A DNA stretch of 64,000 bases from positions 248,001 to 312,000 of the forward strand of contig NZ_JAVIFT010000002.1 in assembly GCF_031157355.1 (NCBI RefSeq). The letters run 5' to 3'. This DNA comes from Hyphomicrobium sp. LHD-15. GTDB lineage: Bacteria > Pseudomonadota > Alphaproteobacteria > Rhizobiales > Hyphomicrobiaceae. The translations under genes and the position numbers were made by a program. Below the pieces are notes generated by a model, which saw only the letters and a list, made by a program, of their open reading frames with translations, did not search any database and had not been told where the DNA came from. Shown here one piece after another: positions 37,474-46,154 of this stretch (within the stretch, counting starts at the first letter, position 1; every line of letters starts with the position of its first letter).

Positions 37474-40428
37474 ATGTCACGGCAACCACTCAACGACAAG
37501 TTCAATCGGACGTCGTTTCTCAATGGCGTCAACGCTCCTTACATCGAGGAGCTGCAAAGCCAGTATGAGAAGAATCCGGGCTCGGTCTCGGACGAGTGGC
37601 GTCTCTTCTTCGAGAGCGTCGGTGACGAGCAGACCCGGAACCTGGAAACAGCTCGCGACGGTGGCGGCGGAAGCCGCGAACCGTCGTGGGGCTATCCGCT
37701 CTCGCAACTCCACGACGCGCCGAGCGAACTCGTCTCGGCGCTGACCGGCGACTACGGCGAGGTGGAGCGCGGGCTTCGCGACAAGCTGCAGGCCAAGGCG
37801 TTCGGCCAGGGCTACGAGATCTCGCCCGCGGCTTCGTTCCGCGCCATCCAGGATAGCGTGCGCGCGATCATGATGATCCGCGCCTATCGCGTGATGGGGC
37901 ATCTCGCGGCGGATCTCGATCCCTTGGGGCTTGCGGAGCGCAAGGTTCACAAGGAACTCAAGCCCGAGACGTATGGCTTTACGGACGCCGATCTCGACCG
38001 GCCGATCTTCATCGATCGCTACCTGGGGCTCGATACCGCTTCGATCCGTCAGGTGATGCGCATCCTGCGGCGCACCTACTGCCGCAAGATCGGCTACCAG
38101 TTCATGCACATCACGTCGCCGGCGCAGAAATCGTGGATCCAGCACCGGATCGAAGGCGACGAGAAGGACATCCGTTTCACGGAGATGGGCAAGAAGGCCA
38201 TTCTCCGCAAGCTGATCGAAGCCGAGCTGTTCGAACGTTTCGCCGACATCAAGTACACCGGTACCAAGCGCTTCGGCCTCGATGGCGGCGAAGCCATGAT
38301 CCCGGCGCTCGAGCAGATCATCAAACGCGGCGGGCAGCTCGGCGTCAAAGAGATCGTGATCGGCATGGCGCACCGCGGGCGTCTCAACGTGCTGTCGAAC
38401 GTGATGGCGAAGCCGTTCCGCGCGATCTTCAACGAGTTCAAGGGCGGCTCGTGGAAGCCGGACGACGTCGAGGGCTCGGGCGACGTCAAATACCATCTCG
38501 GCGCGTCTTCCGATCGCCAGTTCGACGGCAACAACGTGCATCTGTCGTTGACCGCCAACCCGTCGCATCTCGAAATCGTCGATCCGGTCGTGCTCGGCAA
38601 GGTGCGTGCGAAGCAGGATCAATTGCATAGTGATCCGGGCGATCGCACGGGCGTGCTGCCGCTGCTGCTCCATGGCGATGCGGCGTTCGCCGGCCAGGGT
38701 GTGGTCGCCGAATGCTTTGGGCTTTCGGGCCTCAAGGGGCATCGCACCGGCGGATCGATCCACTTCATCATTAACAATCAGATCGGCTTCACCACCAATC
38801 CGCGTCATTCGCGTTCGTCGCCCTATTGCTCGGACGTTGCGCGCATGATCGAGGCGCCGATCTTCCATGTGAACGGCGATGATCCGGAAGCGGTGGTGCA
38901 TGTCGCCAAGATCGCGACCGAGTTCCGGCAGAAGTTCCAGAAGCCGGTCGTCATCGACATGTTCTGCTATCGCCGGTTCGGCCACAACGAAACGGATGAA
39001 CCCGCGTTCACCCAGCCGTTGATGTACGACCGGATCCGCAAGCATCCGAGCGTCGTGCAACTCTACAGCAACGATCTCGTCGAGGAAGGCGTGGTAACGG
39101 CCGAAGAGGCCGACGGCATGAAGAACGAGTTCCGCTCGTTCCTCGAAACCGAACTCGCAGCTGCCGACGCGTTCAAGCCGAACAAGGCCGACTGGCTCGA
39201 CGGCCGCTGGAGCGGTGTCGGTCTTGCCGACGGCGACGAGCGGCGCGGGAATACCGGCGTGTCGCTAGAAACCCTGCGCGAAGTCGGCAAGCGCATCACC
39301 ACGATGCCGTCAGACTTTCACGCCCACAAGACGATCGCCAAGCTGCTCGAACGGCGCCGCGAGATGGTGTCGAAGGGCGAGGGGATCGATTGGGCGATGG
39401 CCGAGCACCTCGCATACGGAACGCTGGTCAGCGAAGGGTTTCCGGTGCGTCTCTCGGGCCAGGACTGCGAGCGCGGAACCTTCTCGCAGCGCCACTCGGT
39501 GCTGATCGACCAGGAGACCGAGCGTCGGTATACGCCGCTCAGGCACATCTCGCCGACGCAGGCGCGGTTCGAGGTCATCAACTCGATGCTTTCGGAAGAG
39601 GCTGTTCTCGGCTTCGAGTACGGATATTCGCTGGCAGAGCCCAATGCGCTCGTCGCGTGGGAAGCTCAGTTCGGCGATTTCGCGAACGGCGCGCAGGTGG
39701 TGTTCGACCAGTTCATTTCATCGGGCGAGCGCAAGTGGCTGCGCATGTCGGGGCTCGTCTGCCTGCTTCCGCACGGCTACGAGGGGCAGGGGCCGGAGCA
39801 TTCCTCGGCGCGCCTCGAGCGGTTCCTGCAGCTTTGCGCGGAGGACAATTGGCAGGTCGCGAACTGCACGACGCCGGCCAATTACTTCCACATTCTGCGG
39901 CGCCAGCTTCATCGCTCGTTCCGCAAGCCGCTCATTCTCATGACGCCGAAGTCGCTGCTCCGGCACAAGCGGGTGGTTTCGCGGCTCGACGAGCTTGGCC
40001 CTGGAACGACGTTCCATCGGGTTCTCTGGGACGATACGTTCCGGAAGTCCGAGGCCGAGATCAAGCGGGTCGTCCTGTGCTCGGGCAAGGTCTACTATGA
40101 TCTTGCGGATGCGCGCGATGCTGAAGAATTGTACGACACCTACATCATGCGCCTTGAACAGCTTTATCCGTTCCCGGCGCGCGCGCTGATCACGGAATTG
40201 GGGCGGTTCCCGAACGCCGAGATCGTCTGGTGTCAGGAAGAGCCTAAGAACATGGGCGGCTGGACCTTTGTCGAGCCGAATATCAATTGGGTTCTCGATC
40301 GTGTTAATCCTGCCGGGCGGCGCGTGCGCTATGCCGGCCGCGCGGCCTCCGCCTCGACGGCGACGGGCTTGATGAGCAAGCATATCCACGAGCAGAAGGC
40401 GCTCGTGGCCGATGCCTTGAAGGGTTGA
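37474..40428 (+). CDS. sucA: 2-oxoglutarate dehydrogenase E1 component
   Basis: Thiamine-diphosphate decarboxylase subunit of the 2-oxoglutarate dehydrogenase complex. The 984-residue product starts MSRQPLNDKFNRTSFLNG; the N-terminal E2-binding helix is followed by the catalytic domains with GMAHRGRLNVL, the ThDP motif GDAAFAGQGVV, INNQIGFTT, and in the C-terminal half HGYEGQGPEHSSAR. The start at 37474 has GGGGAT upstream and is family-like; an in-frame ATG at 37447 is possible. Confidence 0.96.
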   Translation: MSRQPLNDKFNRTSFLNGVNAPYIEELQSQYEKNPGSVSDEWRLFFESVGDEQTRNLETARDGGGGSREPSWGYPLSQLHDAPSELVSALTGDYGEVERGLRDKLQAKAFGQGYEISPAASFRAIQDSVRAIMMIRAYRVMGHLAADLDPLGLAERKVHKELKPETYGFTDADLDRPIFIDRYLGLDTASIRQVMRILRRTYCRKIGYQFMHITSPAQKSWIQHRIEGDEKDIRFTEMGKKAILRKLIEAELFERFADIKYTGTKRFGLDGGEAMIPALEQIIKRGGQLGVKEIVIGMAHRGRLNVLSNVMAKPFRAIFNEFKGGSWKPDDVEGSGDVKYHLGASSDRQFDGNNVHLSLTANPSHLEIVDPVVLGKVRAKQDQLHSDPGDRTGVLPLLLHGDAAFAGQGVVAECFGLSGLKGHRTGGSIHFIINNQIGFTTNPRHSRSSPYCSDVARMIEAPIFHVNGDDPEAVVHVAKIATEFRQKFQKPVVIDMFCYRRFGHNETDEPAFTQPLMYDRIRKHPSVVQLYSNDLVEEGVVTAEEADGMKNEFRSFLETELAAADAFKPNKADWLDGRWSGVGLADGDERRGNTGVSLETLREVGKRITTMPSDFHAHKTIAKLLERRREMVSKGEGIDWAMAEHLAYGTLVSEGFPVRLSGQDCERGTFSQRHSVLIDQETERRYTPLRHISPTQARFEVINSMLSEEAVLGFEYGYSLAEPNALVAWEAQFGDFANGAQVVFDQFISSGERKWLRMSGLVCLLPHGYEGQGPEHSSARLERFLQLCAEDNWQVANCTTPANYFHILRRQLHRSFRKPLILMTPKSLLRHKRVVSRLDELGPGTTFHRVLWDDTFRKSEAEIKRVVLCSGKVYYDLADARDAEELYDTYIMRLEQLYPFPARALITELGRFPNAEIVWCQEEPKNMGGWTFVEPNINWVLDRVNPAGRRVRYAGRAASASTATGLMSKHIHEQKALVADALKG

Positions 40429-40471
40429 AAAATCCTACGGGGACCACGCGAGAAATTGAAAGAGCGGAAAG

Positions 40472-40491
40472 CCGGGCGCCTCGGCGCCCGG
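40472..40491 (+). promoter_or_regulatory. Perfect hairpin between sucA and sucB
   Basis: CCGGGCGCC TC GGCGCCCGG, a 9-bp perfect GC-rich stem in the 85-base gap. No T run follows, so it is more likely an mRNA-stability or processing element than a terminator. Confidence 0.6.
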
Positions 40492-40513
40492 TCCAGCAAG
40501 GGGCTAGACCATT

Positions 40514-41800
40514 ATGACGATTGAGATCCGTGTGCCGACACTCGGTGAATCGGTCTCCGAGGCGACGGTCGGGAAATGGCTGAAACGGCAGGGCGAGGCG
40601 GTCAAGGCGGACGAGCCGCTGGTCGAACTCGAAACCGACAAAGTGACGGTCGAGGTTCCTGCGCCGGCGGCCGGGCTCCTTTCTGAAATTCTCGTGGCGG
40701 AAGGCTCGACGGTTGCGATCGGCGCGGTGCTCGGCGCGCTTGCCGAAGGTGGTGGTGCCGCGCAATCGGCGCCGAAAGCCGCACCCGCCGCTACTCAGCC
40801 GAAAAGCGAAGCGCCGGCCGCGGCCGCTTCTTCGCGTGCGCCGCCAAGCCCCGCAGCCCGCAAACATCTCGAGGAAGCGGGTCTCAATCCGGGGGATTTG
40901 GCCGGATCCGGCCGGCGCGGCCAGGTGCTCAAGGAAGATGTCGTAGCGGCGGTCGCGAAGGCCGCCCAGCAGGCGAAGCCGCAACCCGAAGCCAGGCGTG
41001 AAGAGCCGGCTCCGGCGCCTCCCGCACGTGTTCCCGCAACGCAGAGCGCGCGCGAAATTTCCGCACCGGACGTGCGCGCGCCCACGGCAATCAACGAAGG
41101 TGCGCGCGAAGAGCGCGTGCGTATGACGCGACTGCGCCAGACTATCGCGTTGCGGCTCAAGGATGCCCAGAACACGGCGGCGATGCTGACGACGTTCAAC
41201 GACGTCGACATGTCGGCCGTCATCGCGATGCGCGCGCAATACAAGGATCTGTTCGAGAAGCGCCATGGCGTGAAGCTCGGCTTCATGGGCTTCTTCGTGA
41301 AGGCCTGCATTCAGGCGCTGCGTGAGATTCCGGCGGTCAACGCCGAGATCGACGGCGAAGATATCGTCTTCAAGAATTACTATCACATCGGCGTTGCCGT
41401 CGGCACTGACCGCGGACTTGTGGTTCCGGTGCTGCGCGAAGCCGATCGCATGTCGATCGCGGAGATCGAGGCCAAGATCAGCGAGTTCGGAAAGCGCGCT
41501 CGCGAGGGCAAGCTTTCGATCGCCGAGATGCAGGGCGGCACGTTCACGATCTCGAACGGTGGCGTCTATGGCTCGATGCTTTCGACGCCAATCCTCAACG
41601 CGCCGCAGGCCGGCATTCTCGGCATGCATCGCATCGAGGAGCGGCCGGTGGTCAAGAACGGCGCGATCGTCGCGCGCCCGATGATGTATCTGGCGCTCTC
41701 CTACGACCACCGCCTCGTGGACGGCAAGGAGGCCGTGACGTTCCTCGTGCGCGTGAAGGAATGCCTGGAAGATCCGCAGCGGTTTATCCTGGAGCTCTAG
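40514..41800 (+). CDS. sucB: 2-oxoglutarate dehydrogenase E2, dihydrolipoyl succinyltransferase
   Basis: Core subunit of the complex. The 428-residue product has one lipoyl domain (about 1-78, lipoyl lysine K43 in [12 protein letters not shown]), an Ala/Pro linker, the E1/E3-binding domain ([15 protein letters not shown]), a second linker, and the catalytic domain with H399 and D403 in [12 protein letters not shown]. Single lipoyl domain is normal for this enzyme. Confidence 0.96.
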   Translation: MTIEIRVPTLGESVSEATVGKWLKRQGEAVKADEPLVELETDKVTVEVPAPAAGLLSEILVAEGSTVAIGAVLGALAEGGGAAQSAPKAAPAATQPKSEAPAAAASSRAPPSPAARKHLEEAGLNPGDLAGSGRRGQVLKEDVVAAVAKAAQQAKPQPEARREEPAPAPPARVPATQSAREISAPDVRAPTAINEGAREERVRMTRLRQTIALRLKDAQNTAAMLTTFNDVDMSAVIAMRAQYKDLFEKRHGVKLGFMGFFVKACIQALREIPAVNAEIDGEDIVFKNYYHIGVAVGTDRGLVVPVLREADRMSIAEIEAKISEFGKRAREGKLSIAEMQGGTFTISNGGVYGSMLSTPILNAPQAGILGMHRIEERPVVKNGAIVARPMMYLALSYDHRLVDGKEAVTFLVRVKECLEDPQRFILEL

Positions 41801-41866
41801 GCTCTCTCTTCCGCATGAGCGCCGGGTGTTACCCACTCGTCCAAGACCCAAGCAAAGGCTTTCGTG

Positions 41867-43270
41867 ATGGCTGAACCGTACGATCTCATCGTGATTGGCA
41901 GCGGGCCGGGTGGCTATGTGTGCGCGATCCGCGCCGCCCAGCTCGGCCTCAAGACGGCCATTGTCGAAAAGCGCGCAACGCACGGCGGCACCTGCCTCAA
42001 CGTCGGCTGCATTCCTTCCAAGGCTCTCTTGCATGCGTCGGAGCTTTACGAGGAAGCCGGGCACGGGTTTGGCCGGATGGGCATCAAGGTTTCGCCCGAA
42101 CTCGATCTCAAGCGGATGCTCGCGTTCAAGGACGAGGGCGTGAAGGGCAACGTCGACGGCGTCGCGTTCCTGCTCAAGAAGAACAAGATCGATGCGTTTC
42201 ACGGGACGGGACGCATCCTGAAGGCGGGCGCCGTGGAGGTGACCTCGTCGGATGGGCAGCGCCAGACGATCGAGGCGCGCTCGATCGTTATCGCGACCGG
42301 ATCGGACGTGGCGCGCCTGCCCGGCATCGAGATCGATGAAACGGAGATCGTGTCCTCGACGGGTGCGCTGTCGCTCGCCAAAGTGCCGGAGCGGTTGCTC
42401 GTCGTCGGCGCGGGCGTGATCGGGCTCGAGCTCGGCTCGGTGTGGCGGCGCCTCGGATCGAGCGTGACGGTGGTCGAATATCTCGACCGGATCCTGCCGG
42501 GCATGGACGGCGATGTCGCGAAGTCGCTCGAACGCATCTTCTCGAAGCAGGGTATCTCGTTCCGTCTCGGAACCAAGGTGGTTGCGGTGGGACGGACGGA
42601 GAGCGGGCTCGAGGTCACGCTCGAGCCGTCGCACGGTGGCGTGCAGGATCGCATCGAGACGGATGTCGTGCTGGTTTCAATCGGCCGCGTGCCCTACACG
42701 GAGGGGCTTGGCCTCGACGATGTCGGTGTGGTGCGGGATCAACGCAAACGCATCGTCGTCAACGGACAGTTTCAGACCAACGTCACCGGTATCTACGCTA
42801 TCGGCGACGTGATCGCGGGGCCGATGCTTGCGCACAAGGCCGAGGACGAAGGTATTGCGGTCGCCGAAATTCTTGCGGGCCAAGCCGGGCACGTCAATCA
42901 CGACGTCATTCCGAACGTGATCTACACGACGCCGGAAGTTGCTTCCGTTGGCAAGACGGAAGAGGAGCTGAAGGCCGCAGGCATCGCCTACACCGTCGGC
43001 AAGTTCCCGTTCCTCGCCAACGGCCGCGCCAAGGTCAACAAGACGACCGATGGCTTCGTCAAAGTGCTGGCAGACGCCGAGACCGATCGCATTCTCGGCG
43101 TTCACATCATCGGCGCCAACGCGAGCGAGCTGATCGCGGAAGCGGCTGTGATCATGGAATTCAGCGGCTCGGCCGAGGATCTGGCGCGCACCTGCCATGC
43201 GCATCCGACGCTCTCGGAAGCCGTGAAGGAAGCCGCGCTCGCCGTTGCGAAGCGCGCGATCCATATGTGA
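41867..43270 (+). CDS. lpdA: Dihydrolipoyl dehydrogenase
   Basis: FAD-dependent E3 subunit that reoxidises the lipoyl groups. The 467-residue product has the FAD loop IGSGPGGY, redox pair C43/C48 in GGTCLNVGCIP, NAD loop VGAGVIGLELG, and the C-terminal dimer domain with the catalytic pair HAHPTLSE. A GTG just before the ATG is in frame; the ATG is taken as start. The cluster ends here, converging on xerC with 53 bases between stops. Confidence 0.96.
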   Translation: MAEPYDLIVIGSGPGGYVCAIRAAQLGLKTAIVEKRATHGGTCLNVGCIPSKALLHASELYEEAGHGFGRMGIKVSPELDLKRMLAFKDEGVKGNVDGVAFLLKKNKIDAFHGTGRILKAGAVEVTSSDGQRQTIEARSIVIATGSDVARLPGIEIDETEIVSSTGALSLAKVPERLLVVGAGVIGLELGSVWRRLGSSVTVVEYLDRILPGMDGDVAKSLERIFSKQGISFRLGTKVVAVGRTESGLEVTLEPSHGGVQDRIETDVVLVSIGRVPYTEGLGLDDVGVVRDQRKRIVVNGQFQTNVTGIYAIGDVIAGPMLAHKAEDEGIAVAEILAGQAGHVNHDVIPNVIYTTPEVASVGKTEEELKAAGIAYTVGKFPFLANGRAKVNKTTDGFVKVLADAETDRILGVHIIGANASELIAEAAVIMEFSGSAEDLARTCHAHPTLSEAVKEAALAVAKRAIHM

Positions 43271-43323
43271 TCGAGCGCTGCTCTCTCTCGGTAAATCAAT
43301 CTCTGTAGATCAATCGGCAGGTA

Positions 43324-44286
43324 TCACGAGCGCGGATGGGCGCGGTCATAGACCGCGAGGATGCGTTCGCGATCGACCTCGGTGTAAACCTGCGTCGTCG
43401 AGAGCGAGGCGTGTCCGAGCAGCTCCTGGATCTGGCGCAGGTCGGCTCCCGCCGCGAGCAGATGCGTCGCGAACGAGTGGCGCAAGGCGTGTGGCGTCGC
43501 TGTTTCCGGAAGCGTCAGCGCATCGCGCATGCGGGCGATGGCGAGCTGGATCAGGCGCGGTGACAGAGGTCCGCCTTTCGCGCCGAGGAACAAGGCGCCG
43601 TCTGGCTCCAGTGGGTAAGGGCAGAGCGCGATATAGTGCGCAACAGCGCGTTGGGTCACGGGCAGGATCGGAACGAGGCGTTCCTTGCCGCCTTTGCCAA
43701 CGATGCGGATGACGTCGCGCCCGGGGAGAGGCGCGTCGCGGCGCGTGAGGCCGAGCGCTTCGGAAATGCGCAGGCCCGCGCCATAAAGCAGCAGCAGCAC
43801 GGCGATATCGCGCGCGTTGATCCAATCGTCGCCGATGCTCTCGCCTTCGACGAGGGCGGCGGCTTTCTCGACAGTCAGTGGTTTCGGCAACGTGTGCGGA
43901 ATGCGCGGCATCGCGACTTGCGCCAGCGCGCGGTTGGCGACGAGGCCGGTGTTCTCGAGCCATCGATAGAATGTTCGAAGTGCGGAGACGGTGCGCGAGA
44001 GCGAACGGCTGGCTGCGCCATCACGGCGGCGGGCGGATAGGAAACGGCGCACTGTCTTTATATCAATGCGCGCGAGATCTCCGAGACAGGGTGGATGTCC
44101 GAGATCGCGCTTCAAAAAGCCAATAAACTGGCGCAAATCGCGCTCATACGAGGCGAGCGTTGCGGGTGAGCATCCGCGCTCGTGCTCAAGGAATGTGAGC
44201 CAGCCGGAGGTCGCGCGGAGAAGATCGTCTGCCAGGGGCAGCTCTCCATCCGTCACCAGAACATCGTCGATCTTTGCGCGAGTCAT
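43324..44286 (-). CDS. xerC: Tyrosine recombinase XerC
   Basis: Site-specific recombinase that resolves chromosome dimers at dif with XerD. The 320-residue product has the SAM-like N-terminal domain (about 20-110) and catalytic domain with R173 (GAGLRISEAL), K198 (GKGGKER), H266 and R269 (HALRH), H292 and Y301. Standard Xer length. The start at 44286 (MTRAKIDDVLV) is chosen over a long open upstream stretch that lacks protein character. Confidence 0.93.
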   Translation of the reverse strand: MTRAKIDDVLVTDGELPLADDLLRATSGWLTFLEHERGCSPATLASYERDLRQFIGFLKRDLGHPPCLGDLARIDIKTVRRFLSARRRDGAASRSLSRTVSALRTFYRWLENTGLVANRALAQVAMPRIPHTLPKPLTVEKAAALVEGESIGDDWINARDIAVLLLLYGAGLRISEALGLTRRDAPLPGRDVIRIVGKGGKERLVPILPVTQRAVAHYIALCPYPLEPDGALFLGAKGGPLSPRLIQLAIARMRDALTLPETATPHALRHSFATHLLAAGADLRQIQELLGHASLSTTQVYTEVDRERILAVYDRAHPRS

Positions 44287-44468
44287 GCGACGAGCATTCC
44301 CTGCAATGCTTGATGCATCGTAAATGATTTGCGGTGCGGCGTGGGAGCTAGACGGCCGAGCCGGAGCAGCTATTTCCGGGCTATTTCGCGCGCTAATAAT
44401 GCGCAGCTCAAGATTGCGGCGGATTTCGGAACTGCATCCTGCGCCGGATGTCGAGAGCTTCGCGATGT

Positions 44469-44494
44469 GCGAATCAGTCGATCGGTTGATTCGC
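44469..44494. promoter_or_regulatory. Inverted repeat GCGAATCA / TGATTCGC
   Basis: Perfect 8-base arms around a 10-base centre that contains TCGATCG. Located about 180 bases upstream of the xerC start and 230 bases upstream of the HU start. Operator-like. Confidence 0.4.
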
Positions 44495-44660
44495 GCGATT
44501 GCACGATAAAGCCCGTAGATGCTATGCAACTGCGAGGTCTGCAGCACTCTTCGCACGCTTGAAACGCGTCCAAGTGCGCAATTTCGACCTCCGTTGCGCG
44601 TGCAAGCGTGACCGAAACTCCAATCTAAGGCAAAAAATCGCAGTCTTTTTAAATCCATAG

Positions 44661-44695
44661 CCGCGGAAACTAATTCTTATTGTATGTTTTCGCGG
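44661..44695. promoter_or_regulatory. Leader inverted repeat upstream of the HU gene
   Basis: Arms CCGCGGAAAC / GTTTTCGCGG (10 bases, one G-U pair) flank an AT-rich centre of 15 bases. It lies 29 bases before the HU start and could be an autoregulatory site or a 5' hairpin. Confidence 0.5.
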
Positions 44696-44724
44696 TCATT
44701 GATTCCATTTCTGGGGAAACTCTC

Positions 44725-45096
44725 ATGGCTAAAGCCGCCACCAAAACCGCCGTCAAAACCAAAGCTGCTCCGAAGCCCGCCGCCAAGGCTGCCAGCAAAA
44801 CTGCCAGCAAGGCTGCAGTGAGCACCGTCACGCTGCGCCACATCGGTGTCGCGCTGTCGGAAACGCACGATCTTCCGAAGAAGCAGGCTAACGCCGTTCT
44901 CGAAGACTTCGTTGCGCTCGTCACGAAGCATCTCAAGAAGGGCGACCGTATCCGCATCGGCGGCCTCGGCATCCTTCAGGTCCGCAAGCGTCCGGCCCGC
45001 CTCGGCCGCAACCCGGCAACGGGCGAGCAGATCAAGATCAAGGCCAGCAAGAAGGTTGCCTTCCGCGCTGCCAAGGATCTCAAGGAGCAGATCTAA
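44725..45096 (+). CDS. HU-family DNA-binding protein with H1-like N-terminal tail
   Basis: A 123-residue nucleoid protein in two parts. Residues 1-33 are a Lys/Ala/Thr-rich tail (MAKAATKTAVKTKAAPK...) like eukaryotic H1. Residues about 34-123 are an HU/IHF fold: the dimer helix LRHIGVALSETHDL, LEDFVALVTKHLKKGDRIRIGGLG, and the DNA-arm region RKRPARLGRNPATGEQIKIKASKKVAFRAAKDLK. The start at 44725 has GGGGA eight bases upstream. Tailed HU proteins are known but less common than plain HU. The tail matches the style of the stand-alone H1-like protein at 31095. Confidence 0.9.
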   Translation: MAKAATKTAVKTKAAPKPAAKAASKTASKAAVSTVTLRHIGVALSETHDLPKKQANAVLEDFVALVTKHLKKGDRIRIGGLGILQVRKRPARLGRNPATGEQIKIKASKKVAFRAAKDLKEQI

Positions 45097-45183
45097 CGCT
45101 TTGCGTTAGCGGACAAGGACGGGGGCCGGATTTCGGCCTCCCGCCTTACGCTAAGGTGCGGCTTGAAGGTTGCTCGGGAAATT

Positions 45184-45214
45184 GCGGCCGGTCTCTGACG
45201 GCCGCTTTTTTTCG
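45184..45214 (+). terminator. Terminator after the HU gene
   Basis: GCGGCCG...GGCCGC stem with inner GTC/GAC pairs and a TCT loop, followed directly by TTTTTTT. Confidence 0.85.
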
Positions 45215-45261
45215 TTTTAGAGCGTCGTTGCGCCCGGTTTGGTGCGTTTTCCGATCTGAAA

Positions 45262-45915
45262 TCAGATCGTCTGGCCGGTCTTCTTCCAGTCGGACACGAA
45301 CGTCGCGAGACCCGAGTCGGTCAGCGGATGCTTGACCAACGCCTTCAAAATCGCGGGCGGGATGGTCGCTACGTCGGCTCCGATCAGGGCGGCTTCCTTT
45401 ACATGGTTCACCGTGCGGATCGACGCCGCGAGGATGTCGGTCTCCAAATCCTGATAGTTGTCGTAGATGGCGCGGATCTCGCGGATCAGATCCATGCCGT
45501 TCAAGCCGATGTCGTCGAGCCGGCCGATGAACGGAGAGACGAAGGTGGCACCGGCCTTCGCGGCCAGAAGCGCCTGGTTTGCCGAGAAGCACAGCGTCAC
45601 GTTGACCATCGTTCCGTCCGAGGTCAGTGCTTTGCAGGCCTTGAGGCCGTCGAGCGTCAGCGGAACCTTGATGGTCACGTTTTTCGCGATTTTGCGCAGG
45701 ATTTCCGCTTCCCGCATCATGCCGTCGTAGTCGGTTGCGGCCACTTCGGCCGAGACGGGGCCTGGCACCACGGCGCAGATCTCGGCGATTGTCTGCTTGA
45801 AGTCGCGGCCGGATTTTGCAATCAGCGACGGGTTCGTGGTCACGCCATCGAGGAGTCCGGTTGCGGCTAGCTCCTTGATCTCACTCACATCGGCGGTATC
45901 GACGAAAAACTTCAT
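45262..45915 (-). CDS. fsa: Fructose-6-phosphate aldolase / transaldolase family
   Basis: A 217-residue TIM-barrel aldolase of the short TalC/Fsa group. The Schiff-base lysine is K83 in VTIKVPLT; D6 (FFVDTAD) and N28 (TTNPSL) complete the site. Members act as fructose-6-phosphate aldolase or as a small transaldolase; length alone does not decide between them. The start at 45915 (MKFFVDTAD) is family-typical. Divergent from priA, a common arrangement in Hyphomicrobiales. Confidence 0.92.
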   Translation of the reverse strand: MKFFVDTADVSEIKELAATGLLDGVTTNPSLIAKSGRDFKQTIAEICAVVPGPVSAEVAATDYDGMMREAEILRKIAKNVTIKVPLTLDGLKACKALTSDGTMVNVTLCFSANQALLAAKAGATFVSPFIGRLDDIGLNGMDLIREIRAIYDNYQDLETDILAASIRTVNHVKEAALIGADVATIPPAILKALVKHPLTDSGLATFVSDWKKTGQTI

Positions 45916-46154
45916 TCTCGGTCCTTTGCGCTGCCCCCGCATGGGGCCATCCCTAATATCGTGGAGATCGGGTCTCGTTGATCGTACTTATTGTCGAAGA
46001 AGCGTCACACTCGGGATCGAGATCCGGGTGGATTTCCGGACGTACGATCGCCGTCAGCTCGCCCTATCTCTCCGCCTAAGCTCGCCTCTTCTGTTCTTGC
46101 TCGTGCTTCCCATCGGAAAACCGCTTTAACACGTTTCCGGAGGCACTTGCCTGT

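Larger units (their letters stand above)
44287..44724. other. Divergent intergenic region xerC-HU
   Basis: No gene is supported. It carries two inverted repeats (44469-44494 and 44661-44695), listed separately. Poly-T/A stretches around 44630-44660 may be part of the HU promoter. Confidence 0.5.

Noticed and set aside
37477-39060. Open frame of 527 codons opposite sucA
   Set aside because: Antisense to the catalytic core of sucA; His/Arg/Asp-rich, no ribosome site.
40304-42634. Open frame of 776 codons on the minus strand, opposite sucB and lpdA
   Set aside because: The opposite strand encodes two textbook enzymes with intact active sites; this frame is Arg/His-rich with no motif.
44287-44724. 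dif site next to xerC
   Set aside because: The inverted repeat GCGAATCA/TGATTCGC lacks the usual 28-base XerC/XerD dif layout. xerC is also rarely next to dif.
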